Notes: a model not told the origin generated them from the letters alone. 64,000 nt of DNA from Bradyrhizobium neotropicale (GCF_001641695.1 NZ_LSEF01000028.1:218272-282271), one strand, 5' to 3'; numbered from the stretch's first letter, positions 8,885-19,003 are shown. A program made the numbers and translations.

Positions 8885-9727
8885 ATGCTGACAAGAGTTC
8901 CCATGCGTGCGGCGATTGGCGTCGCAACCACCCTGCTTGCGTCGTCGCTGGCGTTTGCAGCCCATGCCGACGACGCCTCGCCCTGGCAGCGCGACGGACA
9001 TTCCGCGGTGCGATTGCTCGCGGGATCCCGCAGCGGCGCGGTCCTGCTCGGCGGCATCGCCTTTCAGATCCAGCCCGGCTGGAAAACCTACTGGCGTATG
9101 CCCGGCGATTCCGGTGTTCCGCCGCGGTTCGACTTCTCGAAGTCGGACAATGTCGAGACGGTGACGGTCATGTGGCCGGCGCCGCAGAAATTCGACGACG
9201 GTGCCGGCGGCCATTCGATCGGCTATCACGACCAGATCGTGCTGCCCCTGCGCATCGTCGCCAAGGCGCCTGACAAGCCGGTAACGCTGCGCGCAGAGAT
9301 CAACTATGCCGTGTGCGAAAAGCTCTGCATTCCCGTCGAGGCCAGCGCCGAGCTCGGCTTCAACAATGTCGCCTCGACCGAGGACGCCAATCTGCGTGCG
9401 GCGCTGGACACCGTGCCCAAGCCCGCCAATATCGGCGATCCCAATCCGCTGACCATCCGCGACGTCAAGCGCGACGGGGCCACCAAGGTGATCGTCGACG
9501 TGGTCGCGCCGGCGGACGCGCGCAACGTCAATTTGTTCGTGGAAGGACCGACGCTCGACTGGGCGCTGCCGATTCCGGCCCCGGTCGAACACAGCCCGCC
9601 GGGGGTGAAACGCTTTGCCTTCGAGCTCGACGGACTGCCGCCAGGCGCCAAGCCCGATGGCGCGGCGTTGAAGTTCACGCTGGTCGGGCCGGACAAGTCG
9701 TACGAGTTCAACACGAAACTGGACTAG
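8885..9727 (+). CDS. Exported DsbD N-terminal-domain-like protein
   Basis: This is a 280-aa periplasmic protein with a signal sequence ending near AAHADD. The rest matches the DsbD-alpha fold: GWKTYWRMPGDSGVPP, then YAVCEKLCIPV, whose cysteine pair corresponds to the redox couple of DsbD-alpha. The transmembrane and thioredoxin parts of DsbD are absent, so it must receive electrons from a separate membrane partner such as a CcdA/ScsB-like protein encoded elsewhere. The start could also be the internal ATG at 8903. Confidence 0.8.
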   Translation: MLTRVPMRAAIGVATTLLASSLAFAAHADDASPWQRDGHSAVRLLAGSRSGAVLLGGIAFQIQPGWKTYWRMPGDSGVPPRFDFSKSDNVETVTVMWPAPQKFDDGAGGHSIGYHDQIVLPLRIVAKAPDKPVTLRAEINYAVCEKLCIPVEASAELGFNNVASTEDANLRAALDTVPKPANIGDPNPLTIRDVKRDGATKVIVDVVAPADARNVNLFVEGPTLDWALPIPAPVEHSPPGVKRFAFELDGLPPGAKPDGAALKFTLVGPDKSYEFNTKLD

Positions 9728-9730
9728 GAG

Positions 9731-9757
9731 AGTCGTTCTGGCGAAAGCCAGGACGAC
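9731..9757. repeat. Dispersed palindromic repeat (TTCTGGCGAAAGCCAGGA type)
   Basis: A second copy of the family seen at 8061, placed between the DsbD-like gene and the flippase gene. Confidence 0.6.
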
Positions 9758-9851
9758 CTTGGGGCACCCAACCGAATCTTAACGAATGGTTGCTAGGTCG
9801 AAGGCTGCCGCAGCTTGCGGAACGCCCAGGGATCCCTTCGACGTGGCCGTG

Positions 9852-11210
9852 ATGGACGCACAATCCGCAACGACCGGACCGGCCGGCCTGATCGCGCGGC
9901 TGCGCGGCAAACTCTCGGGCGGGTCGAGCGAAGCGTCGCTGACGCGGCGGCTTGCCGGCACCATCTTCATGATCCGCGTGATCAGCGCTGGCCTTGCCTA
10001 TTTCTCGCAGGTGCTGCTCGCGCGCTGGATGGGCACGTCGGACTACGGCATCTATGTCTATGTCTGGACCTGGGTGCTGCTGCTCGGCAGCATGATGGAT
10101 TTCGGCATCTCGGCGTCGGCGCAAAAGATCATTCCGGAATATCGTACCGGCGGCGAGCATGCGCTGCTGCGCGGCTTCCTCTCCGGCAGCCGCTGGCTGA
10201 CCTTCGCCGTTTCCACGCTGGTGTCGCTTGGCCTCGCCGGCATCGTCAAACTGCTCTCGCCCTGGATCGATCCGGCCGAGGAGCTGCCGCTCTATATCGG
10301 CTGCATGACGCTGCCGGCCTTCGTCGTCGCCAACACTCAGGACGGCATCGCGCGCTCGCATGATTGGATGCAGCTCGGCCTGATGCCGCAGTTCATCATC
10401 CGCCAGGCGCTCATCATCGGCATCACGGCCGGCGCCTTCCTGCTCGGCTACCATCTCGGCGCCGTTGCGGCGATGATCGCGAGCGCCGGCGCGGTGTGGA
10501 TCGCGATGACCGGCCAGATGGTGATGCTGAATCGCAAGCTCGCCGACCACATCGAGCCCGGTCCCAAGGCCTATGACATCAGCGGCTGGCTCGCGGTCTC
10601 GCTGCCGATCCTGCTGGTCGAGAGCTTCTACCTGCTGCTCTCCTACACCGACGTTCTGGTGCTGCAGCAGTTCCGCCCCTCCGACGAAGTCGGCGTCTAC
10701 TTCGCCGTGGTGAAGACGCTGGCGCTGGTCTCCTTCATCCACTACGCGATGTCGGCGACGACAGCGCATCGCTTCGCCGAGTACAACGCCCTCGGCGACA
10801 AGGCGCGCCTGTCGGCTTACGTGACCCACGCCATCAACTGGACGTTCTGGCCGTCGCTGGCGGCGACCGTCGTGCTGCTCGCGCTCGGCAAGCCGCTGCT
10901 CTGGCTGTTCGGACCGCAATTCGTGGTCGGCTACGACATCATGTTCGTTGCCGCGATCGGGCTCGTGGTGCGCGCCGCGATCGGCCCGGTCGAACGTCTG
11001 CTCAACATGCTCGGCCAGCAGAGAATCTGCGCCCTGGCCTATGCCCTCGCCTTCGCGATGAACGTCGTGCTCTGCATCGCCCTGGTGCCGCGCTTCGGGG
11101 GCCACGGCGCTGCGGCCGCGACCTCGATCTCGCTGACCTTCGAGACTGTCCTGCTGTTCTGGATCGTCAGGCAGCGGCTGGGGCTGCACGTGCTGGCGTT
11201 CGGGAAATAG
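9852..11210 (+). CDS. Polysaccharide biosynthesis / oligosaccharide flippase family membrane protein
   Basis: This is a 452-aa integral membrane protein with about 12-14 hydrophobic segments and the MATE/MVF-type layout of Wzx and related flippases. The N-terminal helix FSQVLLARWMGTSDYGIYVYVW is the characteristic start of this family. It should move lipid-linked oligosaccharide or a polysaccharide precursor across the inner membrane. No glycosyltransferase genes are adjacent, so the polymer is unknown. Start choice is uncertain: 9852 is used, and an in-frame ATG at 9786 would add 22 hydrophilic residues. Confidence 0.85.
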   Translation: MDAQSATTGPAGLIARLRGKLSGGSSEASLTRRLAGTIFMIRVISAGLAYFSQVLLARWMGTSDYGIYVYVWTWVLLLGSMMDFGISASAQKIIPEYRTGGEHALLRGFLSGSRWLTFAVSTLVSLGLAGIVKLLSPWIDPAEELPLYIGCMTLPAFVVANTQDGIARSHDWMQLGLMPQFIIRQALIIGITAGAFLLGYHLGAVAAMIASAGAVWIAMTGQMVMLNRKLADHIEPGPKAYDISGWLAVSLPILLVESFYLLLSYTDVLVLQQFRPSDEVGVYFAVVKTLALVSFIHYAMSATTAHRFAEYNALGDKARLSAYVTHAINWTFWPSLAATVVLLALGKPLLWLFGPQFVVGYDIMFVAAIGLVVRAAIGPVERLLNMLGQQRICALAYALAFAMNVVLCIALVPRFGGHGAAAATSISLTFETVLLFWIVRQRLGLHVLAFGK

Positions 11211-11399
11211 ACCTTACAGCTTGCCTTCCCCTGTGGGGAACGCCATTTCGCGAGACGCCCGCGAGCAGGACAAAATGGCTGCCCCATCTTGGGCCCGTAG
11301 TATGATCTTTCTTATTTGATCCGAGCGGTTGCGCCTCAGGGAAAGTTTATTCTACGTCGTATTGCCCAAATGACGAGATAAACCTAAGATTCTCCCAGC

Positions 11400-12224
11400 A
11401 TGATCGATCCATTGTACGTCGCCTCGGGATTCGGCGTCGGCCTGCTTGTCGGGATGACCGGCGTGGGTGGCGGCTCGCTGATGACGCCGCTCCTGATCCT
11501 GCTGTTCGGCGTCCACCCGTCGACTGCGGTCGGAACTGATCTGCTCTATGCCGCAGCCACCAAGACGGGCGGCAGCGTCGTGCACGGCTGGTCGAAGAGC
11601 GTGCATTGGCCGGCAGTGCTGCGGCTCGCCTGCGGCAGCATTCCGGCGAGTGCGCTGACGCTCCTCGTGCTGTGGAAGCTCGATCTCAAGAGCGATGCCG
11701 AGCGCAATCTCGTCAATCTGGTGCTGTGCTTTGCGCTGATGCTGACGGCGGCCTCGCTGATCTTCCGCAAGTCGATCATGGAACGCTATCGCCGCCGCCT
11801 GGAGAAGCTCGATGACCGCACCACGGCGATTGCGACCGTCGTCACCGGTGTCGTGCTTGGCGTGCTGGTGTCGATTTCCTCGGTCGGCGCCGGCGCGGTC
11901 GGCGTGACCGTGCTGCTGCTGCTCTATCCGCGCCTGCCGATGGCGACCATCGTCGGCTCCGACATCGCGCATGCGGTGCCGCTGACGCTGGTGGCCGGCA
12001 CCGGTCACTGGATGCTCGGCTCGGTCGACTGGCACCTGATGGGCGTGCTGCTGATGGGCTCGCTGCCCGGCATCATCGTCGGCAGCTACAGCGCGACCCG
12101 CATGCCGGAGACGGTGCTGCGCCTCGCGCTCGCCTGCGTCCTCATCGTGGTCTCCGGCAAGATCATGTTCACCGAGCTGAACCTGCCATCCGCCATCGTG
12201 ACGGCTCTGGCCTGGAGCCATTGA
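11400..12224 (+). CDS. TSUP family transporter (TauE/SafE-like anion permease)
   Basis: This is a 274-aa membrane protein with about seven or eight predicted helices and two repeats containing the family motifs GMTGVGGGSLMTPLLI and SSVGAGAVGVTVLLLLYP. Members export or import sulfite, sulfonates or small organic anions. The sulfate cluster starts 3 kb away, but this gene is separated from it, faces it, and shows no shared promoter, so a sulfur role is only possible. Confidence 0.88.
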   Translation: MIDPLYVASGFGVGLLVGMTGVGGGSLMTPLLILLFGVHPSTAVGTDLLYAAATKTGGSVVHGWSKSVHWPAVLRLACGSIPASALTLLVLWKLDLKSDAERNLVNLVLCFALMLTAASLIFRKSIMERYRRRLEKLDDRTTAIATVVTGVVLGVLVSISSVGAGAVGVTVLLLLYPRLPMATIVGSDIAHAVPLTLVAGTGHWMLGSVDWHLMGVLLMGSLPGIIVGSYSATRMPETVLRLALACVLIVVSGKIMFTELNLPSAIVTALAWSH

Positions 12225-12265
12225 GCCGAAAAACGCTGCGCTCTCTATCAATCATCGCCCTGCTT

Positions 12266-12355
12266 CGTAGGGTGGGCAAAGCGAAGCGTGCCCACCACTT
12301 CTCACTCGGAGAAAGAGGGTAGGCACGGCGCTGACGCGCCTTTGCCCACCCTACG
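12266..12355. repeat. Small MITE-like repeat with 15-bp perfect terminal inverted repeats
   Basis: CGTAGGGTGGGCAAA at 12266-12280 is the exact reverse complement of TTTGCCCACCCTACG at 12341-12355. The interior holds a further partial palindrome (GCGAAGCGTGCCCACC). The 90-bp element lies between two converging genes. Confidence 0.7.
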
Positions 12356-12370
12356 GCCTGGAGCCATCAA

Positions 12371-12405
12371 ACGAAAAACGGCGGGAACATAGCGCTCCCG
12401 CCGCT
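12371..12405 (-). terminator. Probable Rho-independent terminator of bdhA
   Basis: On the minus strand GGCGGGA and its complement form a stem followed by GTTTTTCG, just past the bdhA stop codon. Confidence 0.65.
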
Positions 12406-12427
12406 TGCGTCATGCGAATCCGAAGCC

Positions 12428-13216
12428 CTATTCCGCGGTCCAGCCGCCGTCGATCGAGAGGTTGGTGCCGGTGATCTGCGCGGCATCGTCGCTGCACAGG
12501 AACAGCGCCAGCGCCGCGACCTGCTCGGAGGTGACGAATTCCTTGGTCGGCTGCGCGTCGAGCAGCACGTCGTTGATGACCTGCTCGCGCGTCAGGTTAC
12601 GCGCCTTCATGGTATCCGGGATCTGCTTCTCCACCAGCGGCGTCCAGACATAGCCCGGGCTGATGCAGTTGCAGGTGATCTTGTGAGTCGCGACCTCCAG
12701 CGCCACCGTCTTGGTCAGGCCGGCGATGCCGTGCTTGGCCGACACGTAAGCCGACTTGAAGGGCGAGGCAACCAGCGAGTGCGCCGACGCGGTATTGATG
12801 ATGCGGCCCCAGCTTCGCTTCTTCATGCCGGGAACCGCGGCGCGGATGGCATGGAACGCCGAGGACAGGTTGATCGCGATGATCTGGTCCCACTTCTCGA
12901 TCGGGAATTCCTCGATCGGCGAGACGAACTGGATGCCGGCATTGTTGACGAGGACGTCGACCGAGCCGAAGGTCTTCTCGCCGAGCGCGATCATGTCGGC
13001 GATTTCGGCCGGCTTGGTCATGTCGGCGGGCGAATAGATCGCCTTCACCTTGAAGTCGGACTCGATCTTCGAGCGTTCCTTCTCGATATCCTCGGGCGAG
13101 CCGAAGCCGTTGATGACGACGTTGGCACCAGCCTGCGCGAAGGCACGCGCATAAGCGAGCCCGATGCCGCTGGTCGATCCGGTGACGACGGCGTTCTTGC
13201 CTGACAGACTACCCAT
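12428..13216 (-). CDS. bdhA: 3-hydroxybutyrate dehydrogenase
   Basis: This is a 262-aa NAD-dependent SDR that interconverts 3-hydroxybutyrate and acetoacetate in the polyhydroxybutyrate and ketone-body cycle. It has VTGSTSGIGLAYA at the cofactor site, NNAGIQFVSPIEEF, the catalytic Tyr and Lys in SAYVSAKHG, and the family-specific stretch CNCISPGYVWTPLVEKQIP. The start has GGAG 9 nt upstream. It begins 1 bp after the patatin gene ends, so the two are co-transcribed. That fits release of acyl groups followed by oxidation of hydroxybutyrate. Confidence 0.93.
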   Translation of the reverse strand: MGSLSGKNAVVTGSTSGIGLAYARAFAQAGANVVINGFGSPEDIEKERSKIESDFKVKAIYSPADMTKPAEIADMIALGEKTFGSVDVLVNNAGIQFVSPIEEFPIEKWDQIIAINLSSAFHAIRAAVPGMKKRSWGRIINTASAHSLVASPFKSAYVSAKHGIAGLTKTVALEVATHKITCNCISPGYVWTPLVEKQIPDTMKARNLTREQVINDVLLDAQPTKEFVTSEQVAALALFLCSDDAAQITGTNLSIDGGWTAE

Positions 13217-13217
13217 T

Positions 13218-14393
13218 TTATTCGCTCCTTTTTGCCGGGGGCACGGAGACGTCCCCCGTGAGATCGTAGGTCACCATGGTCTCGCCGGACTGCGGCCGCT
13301 CGAGCCAATCCTTGTGGCGCATCGACAGGTGCACGTCGCGCACGCCGGCTTCCCAGTGCTCGACCATGGCGACATGCGAGAAGTCGTAATCCTTGGACGA
13401 GGATTCGTAATTCTTGCTGCGATAGATCAGGTGCACGACGGTCACGGTGCTTTCGCGCGCCGCCTTGGCGAGGAATTCGACGGACGGATCGTTCTTCAGG
13501 TAATCCGGCAGCTTGCCGATCAGGTCGCGCACGGCCCGGCGGGCGTTGTGGATCTGCTTGTTCTTGTCGGTGTTCATCCGCGTCCGGCTGGAAAAGCGAA
13601 TATCCTTCTCGCGCTCGGTGGCCTCGAGCAGCGAGACCGGCAAGTCCCCGCGCGCGCTGAACAGGTCGACCTGGAAGATCAGCATGTCGCGCTGGAATTC
13701 GGCATCGAGCACGTAATCGAGCGGCGTGTTCGAGGCGATGCCGCCGTCCCAATAATGCTCGCCCTCGATGATGACGGATGGAAAGCCCGGCGGCAACGCG
13801 CCGGAGGCCATGATGTGCTCGGGGCCGATCTTCTTGCCGAGCTTCTTGAACTCGTAATTGTCGAAATATTTGAAGTTGCCCGAGGTGACGCCGACCGCGC
13901 CGACCGACAGGCGTGTCTTCAGGTCGTTGATGCGGTCGAAATCGACCAGCCGCTCCAGTGTCTTCTTCAAGGGCGCGGTGTCGTAATAGCTTTCCGCCTC
14001 GGGATGGCCCGGTGGCCACAGCGGCGCGGGCGGAACGCGCGGGACGAAGAAGCCGGGCACGCCGAAGGTCGCGATCAGCGCGGCGCTGGTGGAGTTGAAC
14101 AGCTCGCGGCTGTGATCGCTCTTGCCGATCGGTTTCCACGGCACCGGCGCGGAGACCATCTCCCAGAATTCCTTCAGCCGCTTGATGCGGGTCTGTCCCT
14201 CATTGCCGGCGATGATGGCGGCATTGACCGCGCCGATGGAGATGCCGGCGACCCATTCCGGCTCGAAGCCGAAATGGCACAGCGCCTGATAGGCACCGGC
14301 CTGATAGGAGCCGAGCGCGCCGCCGCCCTGCAGGACCAGGACGCGTTGCGCATTCGCGGGGACAGTTGCGACTTCCGGGCTATGATCTGTCAT
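13218..14393 (-). CDS. Patatin-like phospholipase (DUF3734 type)
   Basis: This is a 391-aa patatin-fold serine hydrolase. The oxyanion loop is LQGGGALGSYQAGAYQAL, the nucleophile elbow is GISIGAVNA, and the Asp of the dyad is in DGGIASNTPLDYV. The C-terminal 120 residues (IYRSKNYESSSKDYDFSH and the following HWEAG) match the DUF3734 extension. No signal peptide is present, so it should act in the cytoplasm or at the membrane surface. It is the first gene of a two-gene operon with bdhA, which makes a PHB-granule or lipid-turnover role plausible but unproven. Confidence 0.88.
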   Translation of the reverse strand: MTDHSPEVATVPANAQRVLVLQGGGALGSYQAGAYQALCHFGFEPEWVAGISIGAVNAAIIAGNEGQTRIKRLKEFWEMVSAPVPWKPIGKSDHSRELFNSTSAALIATFGVPGFFVPRVPPAPLWPPGHPEAESYYDTAPLKKTLERLVDFDRINDLKTRLSVGAVGVTSGNFKYFDNYEFKKLGKKIGPEHIMASGALPPGFPSVIIEGEHYWDGGIASNTPLDYVLDAEFQRDMLIFQVDLFSARGDLPVSLLEATEREKDIRFSSRTRMNTDKNKQIHNARRAVRDLIGKLPDYLKNDPSVEFLAKAARESTVTVVHLIYRSKNYESSSKDYDFSHVAMVEHWEAGVRDVHLSMRHKDWLERPQSGETMVTYDLTGDVSVPPAKRSE

Positions 14394-14471
14394 GCGGGAA
14401 CAATAGCAAAAGGCAAGCCACCGTGGCGACAGTCTGCCACGGCGTCAATGCATCCCGGGATCAAGTCTGGC

Positions 14472-14975
14472 TTATCGGGGGTCCGTCGAGGCCAGGATCA
14501 TGGTCCAGAACACCTTGTATTTGGTGCCCGGAGCATAGCTCGCTGCTATGCCCAATTTTGTGACACCGCTCTTGAGCATATTGGCCCGGTGCGGAGGCGA
14601 GTCGCGCCAGCCGGAAAACGCTTCTGCCAGCGTATGATAGCCGGCCGAGATGTTCTCGACCGCGACGGTGGCCGGATAGCCTCCGGCATTGAGACGCTTG
14701 CCCAGGGGGGCGCGGACGTCGTGGTCCATCTTGTTCGCCGCCGCCATGGCGCTGGACTGGGATTCGGCGAGCATGGTCAGATCGGGGTCGATGATGACGG
14801 TGCCGAGCCCGTTGTTCTGGCGGTATTGCGAGATCATCACCGCGGCGGCCTGTGCATCGAGCTTCGCGCCCGGGACCGCCATGTCGGCATACATCGAGGG
14901 CTGCTGGACCGGCGCTTCGTTGCCCGCACAGCCGGCCAACAGCAAAAGGATGAGAATTGCGGCCGCGGCGCGCAT
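14472..14975 (-). CDS. CAP/SCP-domain lipoprotein
   Basis: This is a 167-aa exported lipoprotein with lipobox LLLAGC at about residue 15. The CAP (SCP/PR-1) fold is marked by LTMLAESQSSAMAAANKMDH, VAVENISAGY, and WRDSPPHRANML. Function of bacterial CAP proteins is mostly unknown. It follows cysA on the same strand. A 6-bp GGCCCC/GGGGCC hairpin just upstream overlaps the likely ribosome-binding region. An in-frame TTG at 14990 is the alternative start. Confidence 0.85.
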   Translation of the reverse strand: MRAAAAILILLLLAGCAGNEAPVQQPSMYADMAVPGAKLDAQAAAVMISQYRQNNGLGTVIIDPDLTMLAESQSSAMAAANKMDHDVRAPLGKRLNAGGYPATVAVENISAGYHTLAEAFSGWRDSPPHRANMLKSGVTKLGIAASYAPGTKYKVFWTMILASTDPR

Positions 14976-15064
14976 GAGTAAGGCCCCCAATGAAGGGGCC
15001 GTTGTTGCATACCAACCGTGGCTGAAAGGTGAATTTTGAGGAAAATTTGCCCAGTGTGACGGCC

Positions 15065-16102
15065 TCAGCCGCCCGCAAATATCCGGTAGCGGCGGGGCTC
15101 GAGGCCGATCCTGTCGCCGGCGCGCAGTTCCTTGTCGCGCGGGGCGTCGATCTCGATGGTCTCGCCGCCGAACAGCGCCACCTCGGCCCGCTGCACCGGG
15201 CCGAAATTCCGCACATGCTGCACGGCGCCCTCGAAGGCCCCGCTGCCGGCCGGGCCGACCTGCATGTCGTGTCGCCTCACGAACAGTCGTGACGCGCCAG
15301 ACGCCAACCCGTCCACCGCAAGCCCGAGCGGCCGGCTGCCGAGCCGGACCACGCCGTCGGCGACATGGACCGGCAGCTCGATGGACTCGCCGATGAAGCC
15401 ATGGACGAACGCGGTCGCCGGGCTTTCGTAGACCTCGTTGGGCGAGCCGATCTGCTCGATCCGGCCCTTGTCCATCACCACGACACGGTTGGCGACCTCA
15501 AGCGCCTCCTCCTGGTCGTGGGTGACGAAGATCGAGGTGACGTTGATCTCGTGATGCAGCGAGCGCAGCCATTTGCGCAATTCTTTACGCACCTTGGCAT
15601 CGAGCGCGCCGAAGGGCTCGTCGAGCAGCAGGATGCGCGGCTCGATCGCCAGCGCGCGCGCCAGCGCAATGCGCTGTCGCTGGCCACCCGAGAGCTGGCT
15701 CGGATAGCGGTCGGCGAGCCAGTCGAGTTGCACCAGATCGAGCAGATCCTTGACGCGCGCACGAATGGTCGCCTCGTCCCTGCGAACCGCCCGCGGCTGC
15801 ACGCGCAGGCCGAAGGCGACGTTCTCGAACACCGTCATATGGCGGAACAACGCGTAGTGCTGGAACACGAAGCCGACGTGACGCTCGCGCGCCCCTTGTG
15901 CCAACGCGTCCTCGCCGTTGAAGGACACTTCGCCGCTGTCAGGCCAGTCGAGGCCGGCGATGATCCGAAGGAGCGTCGTCTTGCCGGAGCCGGACGGGCC
16001 GAGCAGCGCCAGCAATTCGCCATTGTCGACCTTGAGGTCGACGCCATCGAGCGCCGCGAAGCTGCCGAACTTCTTGACGAGATTCCTGACTTCAATGGTC
16101 AC
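15065..16102 (-). CDS. cysA: Sulfate/thiosulfate ABC transporter ATP-binding protein
   Basis: This is the 345-aa ATPase that powers the sulfate importer. Walker A is GPSGSGKTT, the signature is [15 protein letters not shown], Walker B is [12 protein letters not shown], and the H-loop is [11 protein letters not shown]. The C-terminal 100 residues form the TOBE-like regulatory domain of CysA. It overlaps cysW by 11 bp and is the last gene of the sbp-cysTWA string. Confidence 0.96.
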   Translation of the reverse strand: MTIEVRNLVKKFGSFAALDGVDLKVDNGELLALLGPSGSGKTTLLRIIAGLDWPDSGEVSFNGEDALAQGARERHVGFVFQHYALFRHMTVFENVAFGLRVQPRAVRRDEATIRARVKDLLDLVQLDWLADRYPSQLSGGQRQRIALARALAIEPRILLLDEPFGALDAKVRKELRKWLRSLHHEINVTSIFVTHDQEEALEVANRVVVMDKGRIEQIGSPNEVYESPATAFVHGFIGESIELPVHVADGVVRLGSRPLGLAVDGLASGASRLFVRRHDMQVGPAGSGAFEGAVQHVRNFGPVQRAEVALFGGETIEIDAPRDKELRAGDRIGLEPRRYRIFAGG

Positions 16103-17012
16103 GGGATGCGTGTCCTTCGCCCAGATGACGTTCGAGAACGGTTTTTGCGATCAGCGTGATCAGCGCCAGCATCGCGAGCAGCGAGGCGATCGCGAAGGCG
16201 GCGACGAACTGGTACTCGTTGTAGAGGATCTCGACCAGCAGCGGCATGGTGTTGGTCTCGCCGCGGATGTGGCCGGAGACGACCGACACCGCGCCGAACT
16301 CGCCCATCGCGCGCGCATTGCAGAGCAGGACGCCGTAGAGCACGCCCCATTTGATATTGGGCAGCGTGACGCGGAAGAAGGTCTGCAGGCCCGAGGCGCC
16401 GAGCGAGATCGCGGCCTCCTCCTCCTGCGTGCCCTGCTCGTGCATCAGCGGGATCAGCGCGCGCGCCACGAACGGAAAGGTCACGAATGTGGTCGCCAGC
16501 GCAATCCCGGGCACCGCAAACAGGATCTGGATGTCGTGCTCCCGCAGCCAGCCGCCAAAATAGCCCTGCGCGCCGAACAGCAGCACGAAGACGAGGCCCG
16601 AGATCACCGGGCTCACCGAGAACGGCAGATCAATCAGCGTGATCAGGAAGGTCTTGCCCCTGAAGTCGAACTTGGCGATCGCCCAGGCCGCGACCAGGCC
16701 GAACACGAGATTGAGCCCGACCGATATCAATGCGACCAGCAGCGTCAGCCTGATCGCGGCCAGCGCCTCCGGCTCGGAGAGCGCGGCGAGATAGGCCAGA
16801 ATGCCCTTCGAGAACGCCTGCGCGAACACCACCACCAGCGGCAGCACGACGAAGACGGTGAGGAACAGCACAGCCAGCGTGATGATGGCAATCCGTACCG
16901 CCCGCGGCTCGGTGCGGAGGTTGTCGCGCGCGGCAGCCGCGTGCGCGCGCGCCTTCGCTTGCGACGGCGAGAGCGAGACGGTATCTGCGATCTGCAGGGT
17001 CATCGCATCCAC
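16092..17012 (-). CDS. cysW: Sulfate ABC transporter permease CysW
   Basis: This is a 306-aa inner-membrane permease. The EAA loop that docks onto CysA is visible as [19 protein letters not shown], and the segment [22 protein letters not shown] is diagnostic of CysW. About six membrane helices follow a hydrophilic N-terminus of about 50 residues that is a little longer than usual. It begins 1 bp after the cysT stop. Confidence 0.95.
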   Translation of the reverse strand: MDAMTLQIADTVSLSPSQAKARAHAAAARDNLRTEPRAVRIAIITLAVLFLTVFVVLPLVVVFAQAFSKGILAYLAALSEPEALAAIRLTLLVALISVGLNLVFGLVAAWAIAKFDFRGKTFLITLIDLPFSVSPVISGLVFVLLFGAQGYFGGWLREHDIQILFAVPGIALATTFVTFPFVARALIPLMHEQGTQEEEAAISLGASGLQTFFRVTLPNIKWGVLYGVLLCNARAMGEFGAVSVVSGHIRGETNTMPLLVEILYNEYQFVAAFAIASLLAMLALITLIAKTVLERHLGEGHASRDH

Positions 17013-17013
17013 C

Positions 17014-17850
17014 TCAACGCGCCGGAATCCGGTTTTGCGCCCAGCGCTGCAACCGGTTCACCGCGAAGATCGTGACGAATGACACGACGAGCATGATGAC
17101 CGCGATCGCGGTCGCATCGGCATAGCGGAATTCGGAGAGCCGGATCACGATCAGCAGCGGCGCGATCTCGGAGACATTGGGCAGATTGCCGGCAATGAAG
17201 ATCACCGAGCCGTATTCGCCGACGGCGCGCGCGAAGGCGAGCGCCAGTCCGGTCAGCAGCGCGGGTGCAAGCGAAGGCAGGATCACGCGAATGATTGTCT
17301 GCCAGCGGCTTGCCCCCAAACTGCCCGCGGCTTCCTCGATCTCGGGATCGAGATCCTGGAGCACCGGCTGCACGGTGCGGACCACGAAGGGAATGCCGAT
17401 GAAGATCATGGCGACGAAGATGCCGACCGGCGTGAACGCCACCTTGATGCCGAGCGCCGCCAGCGGCGCGCCAAGCCAGCCCTTCTCGGCGAACAGCGAG
17501 GTCAGCGCGACGCCGGCAACCGCCGTCGGCAGCGCGAACGGCACGTCGACAATGGCATCGAACAGCCGCCGGCCGGGGAAGCGGTAGCGCACCAGCGCCC
17601 AGACGATAATGCTGCCCATCACCAGATTGACGCAGGCCGCCGCGAAGGCGAGCCCGAACGAGACCCGCAGCGCGTTCAAAGTGCGGCGGCTGGAGAGAAT
17701 GTTCCAGAACTGCTCGGGGCTGATCTCGAAGGATTTCAGGAACAGGCCGGCGAGCGGAATCAGGATGATGATCGACAGCCAGGACAGCGTCAGTCCCATC
17801 GTGAGACCGAAGCCCGGCAGTGTCCGGCGTCGTGCTGCGATAGCGCTCAC
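17014..17850 (-). CDS. cysT: Sulfate ABC transporter permease CysT (CysU)
   Basis: This 278-aa partner of CysW has six membrane segments. Its EAA motif is EEAAGSLGASRWQTIIRV, and GEYGSVIFIAGNLP is the CysT-specific stretch. It lies 39 bp downstream of the binding protein gene. Confidence 0.95.
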   Translation of the reverse strand: MSAIAARRRTLPGFGLTMGLTLSWLSIIILIPLAGLFLKSFEISPEQFWNILSSRRTLNALRVSFGLAFAAACVNLVMGSIIVWALVRYRFPGRRLFDAIVDVPFALPTAVAGVALTSLFAEKGWLGAPLAALGIKVAFTPVGIFVAMIFIGIPFVVRTVQPVLQDLDPEIEEAAGSLGASRWQTIIRVILPSLAPALLTGLALAFARAVGEYGSVIFIAGNLPNVSEIAPLLIVIRLSEFRYADATAIAVIMLVVSFVTIFAVNRLQRWAQNRIPAR

Positions 17851-17889
17851 CAGTCCCCCTGTGACAGCCCTCTCTACGGCAACGCCCGA

Positions 17890-18879
17890 TCAGTTCTTGT
17901 AGATCTGATCAAAGACGCCGCCATCGGCGAAATGTTCCCGTTGCGCCTTGGTCCAGCCACCGAACAAATCATCGATCGTGAACAGCTCGACCTTGGCAAA
18001 GGCGTTTTCGTACTTTTTGGCGATCTCCGGATCGCGCGGGCGGTAGAAATTGCGCGCGGCGATCTCCTGACCTTCCTTGGTGTACCAGTATTGCAGATAG
18101 GCATCGGCGGCGTTGCGGGTGCCCTTCTTGTCGGCAACCTTGTCGACGATCGCGACCGGCGGCTCGGCGAGGATCGATTGCGGCGGCGCCACGATCTCGA
18201 ACTTCTCGGCGCCGAACTCCTTGAGGGCGAGGTAAGCCTCGTTCTCCCAGGCGAGCAAGACGTCGCCGACGCCGCGCTCGACGAAGGTCACGGTCGCGCC
18301 GCGCGCACCGGTATCGAGCACCGGCACCTGCTGATAGAGTTTTCCGATGAAATCCTTGGCCTTGTCGGCCGAGCCGTATTTCTTCTGCGCAAAACCCCAG
18401 GCCGCCAGATAATTCCAGCGCGCGCCGCCCGAGGTCTTCGGGTTCGGCGTGATCACGGCAACGCCGGGCTTGATAAGGTCGTCCCAGTCCTTGATGCCCT
18501 TGGGATTGCCCTTGCGCACCAGGAAGACGATGGTCGAAGTGTAGGGTGACGAATTCTGCGGCAGCCGCTTCTGCCAATCGGCGGCGGTGAGGCCCTTGCC
18601 GGCGATCGCGTCGATGTCATAGGCGAGCGCAAGCGTCACGACATCGGCTTGCAATCCGTCGATCACCGCACGCGCCTGCGATCCGCTGCCGCCATGCGAC
18701 TGCTTGATCTCGACGCTCTTGCCGGTTTCCTTCTGATAGACGCGCGAAAACGCCTTGTTGAACTCGACATAGAGCTCGCGTGTCGGATCGTACGACACGT
18801 TCAACAAATTGATGTCAGCGGCGAGAGCCGAGCTTGCCCAGAGGAGTCCTGCAGCGAGCGGAACGATACGACGCATCAT
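17890..18879 (-). CDS. sbp: Periplasmic sulfate-binding protein
   Basis: This is a 329-aa binding protein for the CysTWA importer. A signal peptide ends at [19 protein letters not shown], the classic Sbp N-terminus. [15 protein letters not shown] and [17 protein letters not shown] are sulfate-site regions of the family. Four in-frame ATGs sit close together (18891, 18885, 18879, 18876); GGAG is 6 nt before 18879, which I chose. A 124-bp spacer separates it from cysH, so it may have its own promoter as well as read-through. Confidence 0.95.
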   Translation of the reverse strand: MMRRIVPLAAGLLWASSALAADINLLNVSYDPTRELYVEFNKAFSRVYQKETGKSVEIKQSHGGSGSQARAVIDGLQADVVTLALAYDIDAIAGKGLTAADWQKRLPQNSSPYTSTIVFLVRKGNPKGIKDWDDLIKPGVAVITPNPKTSGGARWNYLAAWGFAQKKYGSADKAKDFIGKLYQQVPVLDTGARGATVTFVERGVGDVLLAWENEAYLALKEFGAEKFEIVAPPQSILAEPPVAIVDKVADKKGTRNAADAYLQYWYTKEGQEIAARNFYRPRDPEIAKKYENAFAKVELFTIDDLFGGWTKAQREHFADGGVFDQIYKN

Positions 18880-19003
18880 ATCCATCTCCATTCACTTCGA
18901 CGACGACAGTGTCGGCGAAGGCGTGCAGACATAACTCGGGGCGAAACGCGCTTAAGTCAACGGAACCGGATTTCCTTGTTCGCAGCGTGGCAACCTGACT
19001 GTG

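Noticed and set aside
8877..8901. EcfG-like site GGAAC-N16-CGTC on the minus strand toward the AlgH gene
   Set aside because: It lies inside the DsbD-like gene start, 134 bp from the AlgH ATG, and has one mismatch; chance is as likely.
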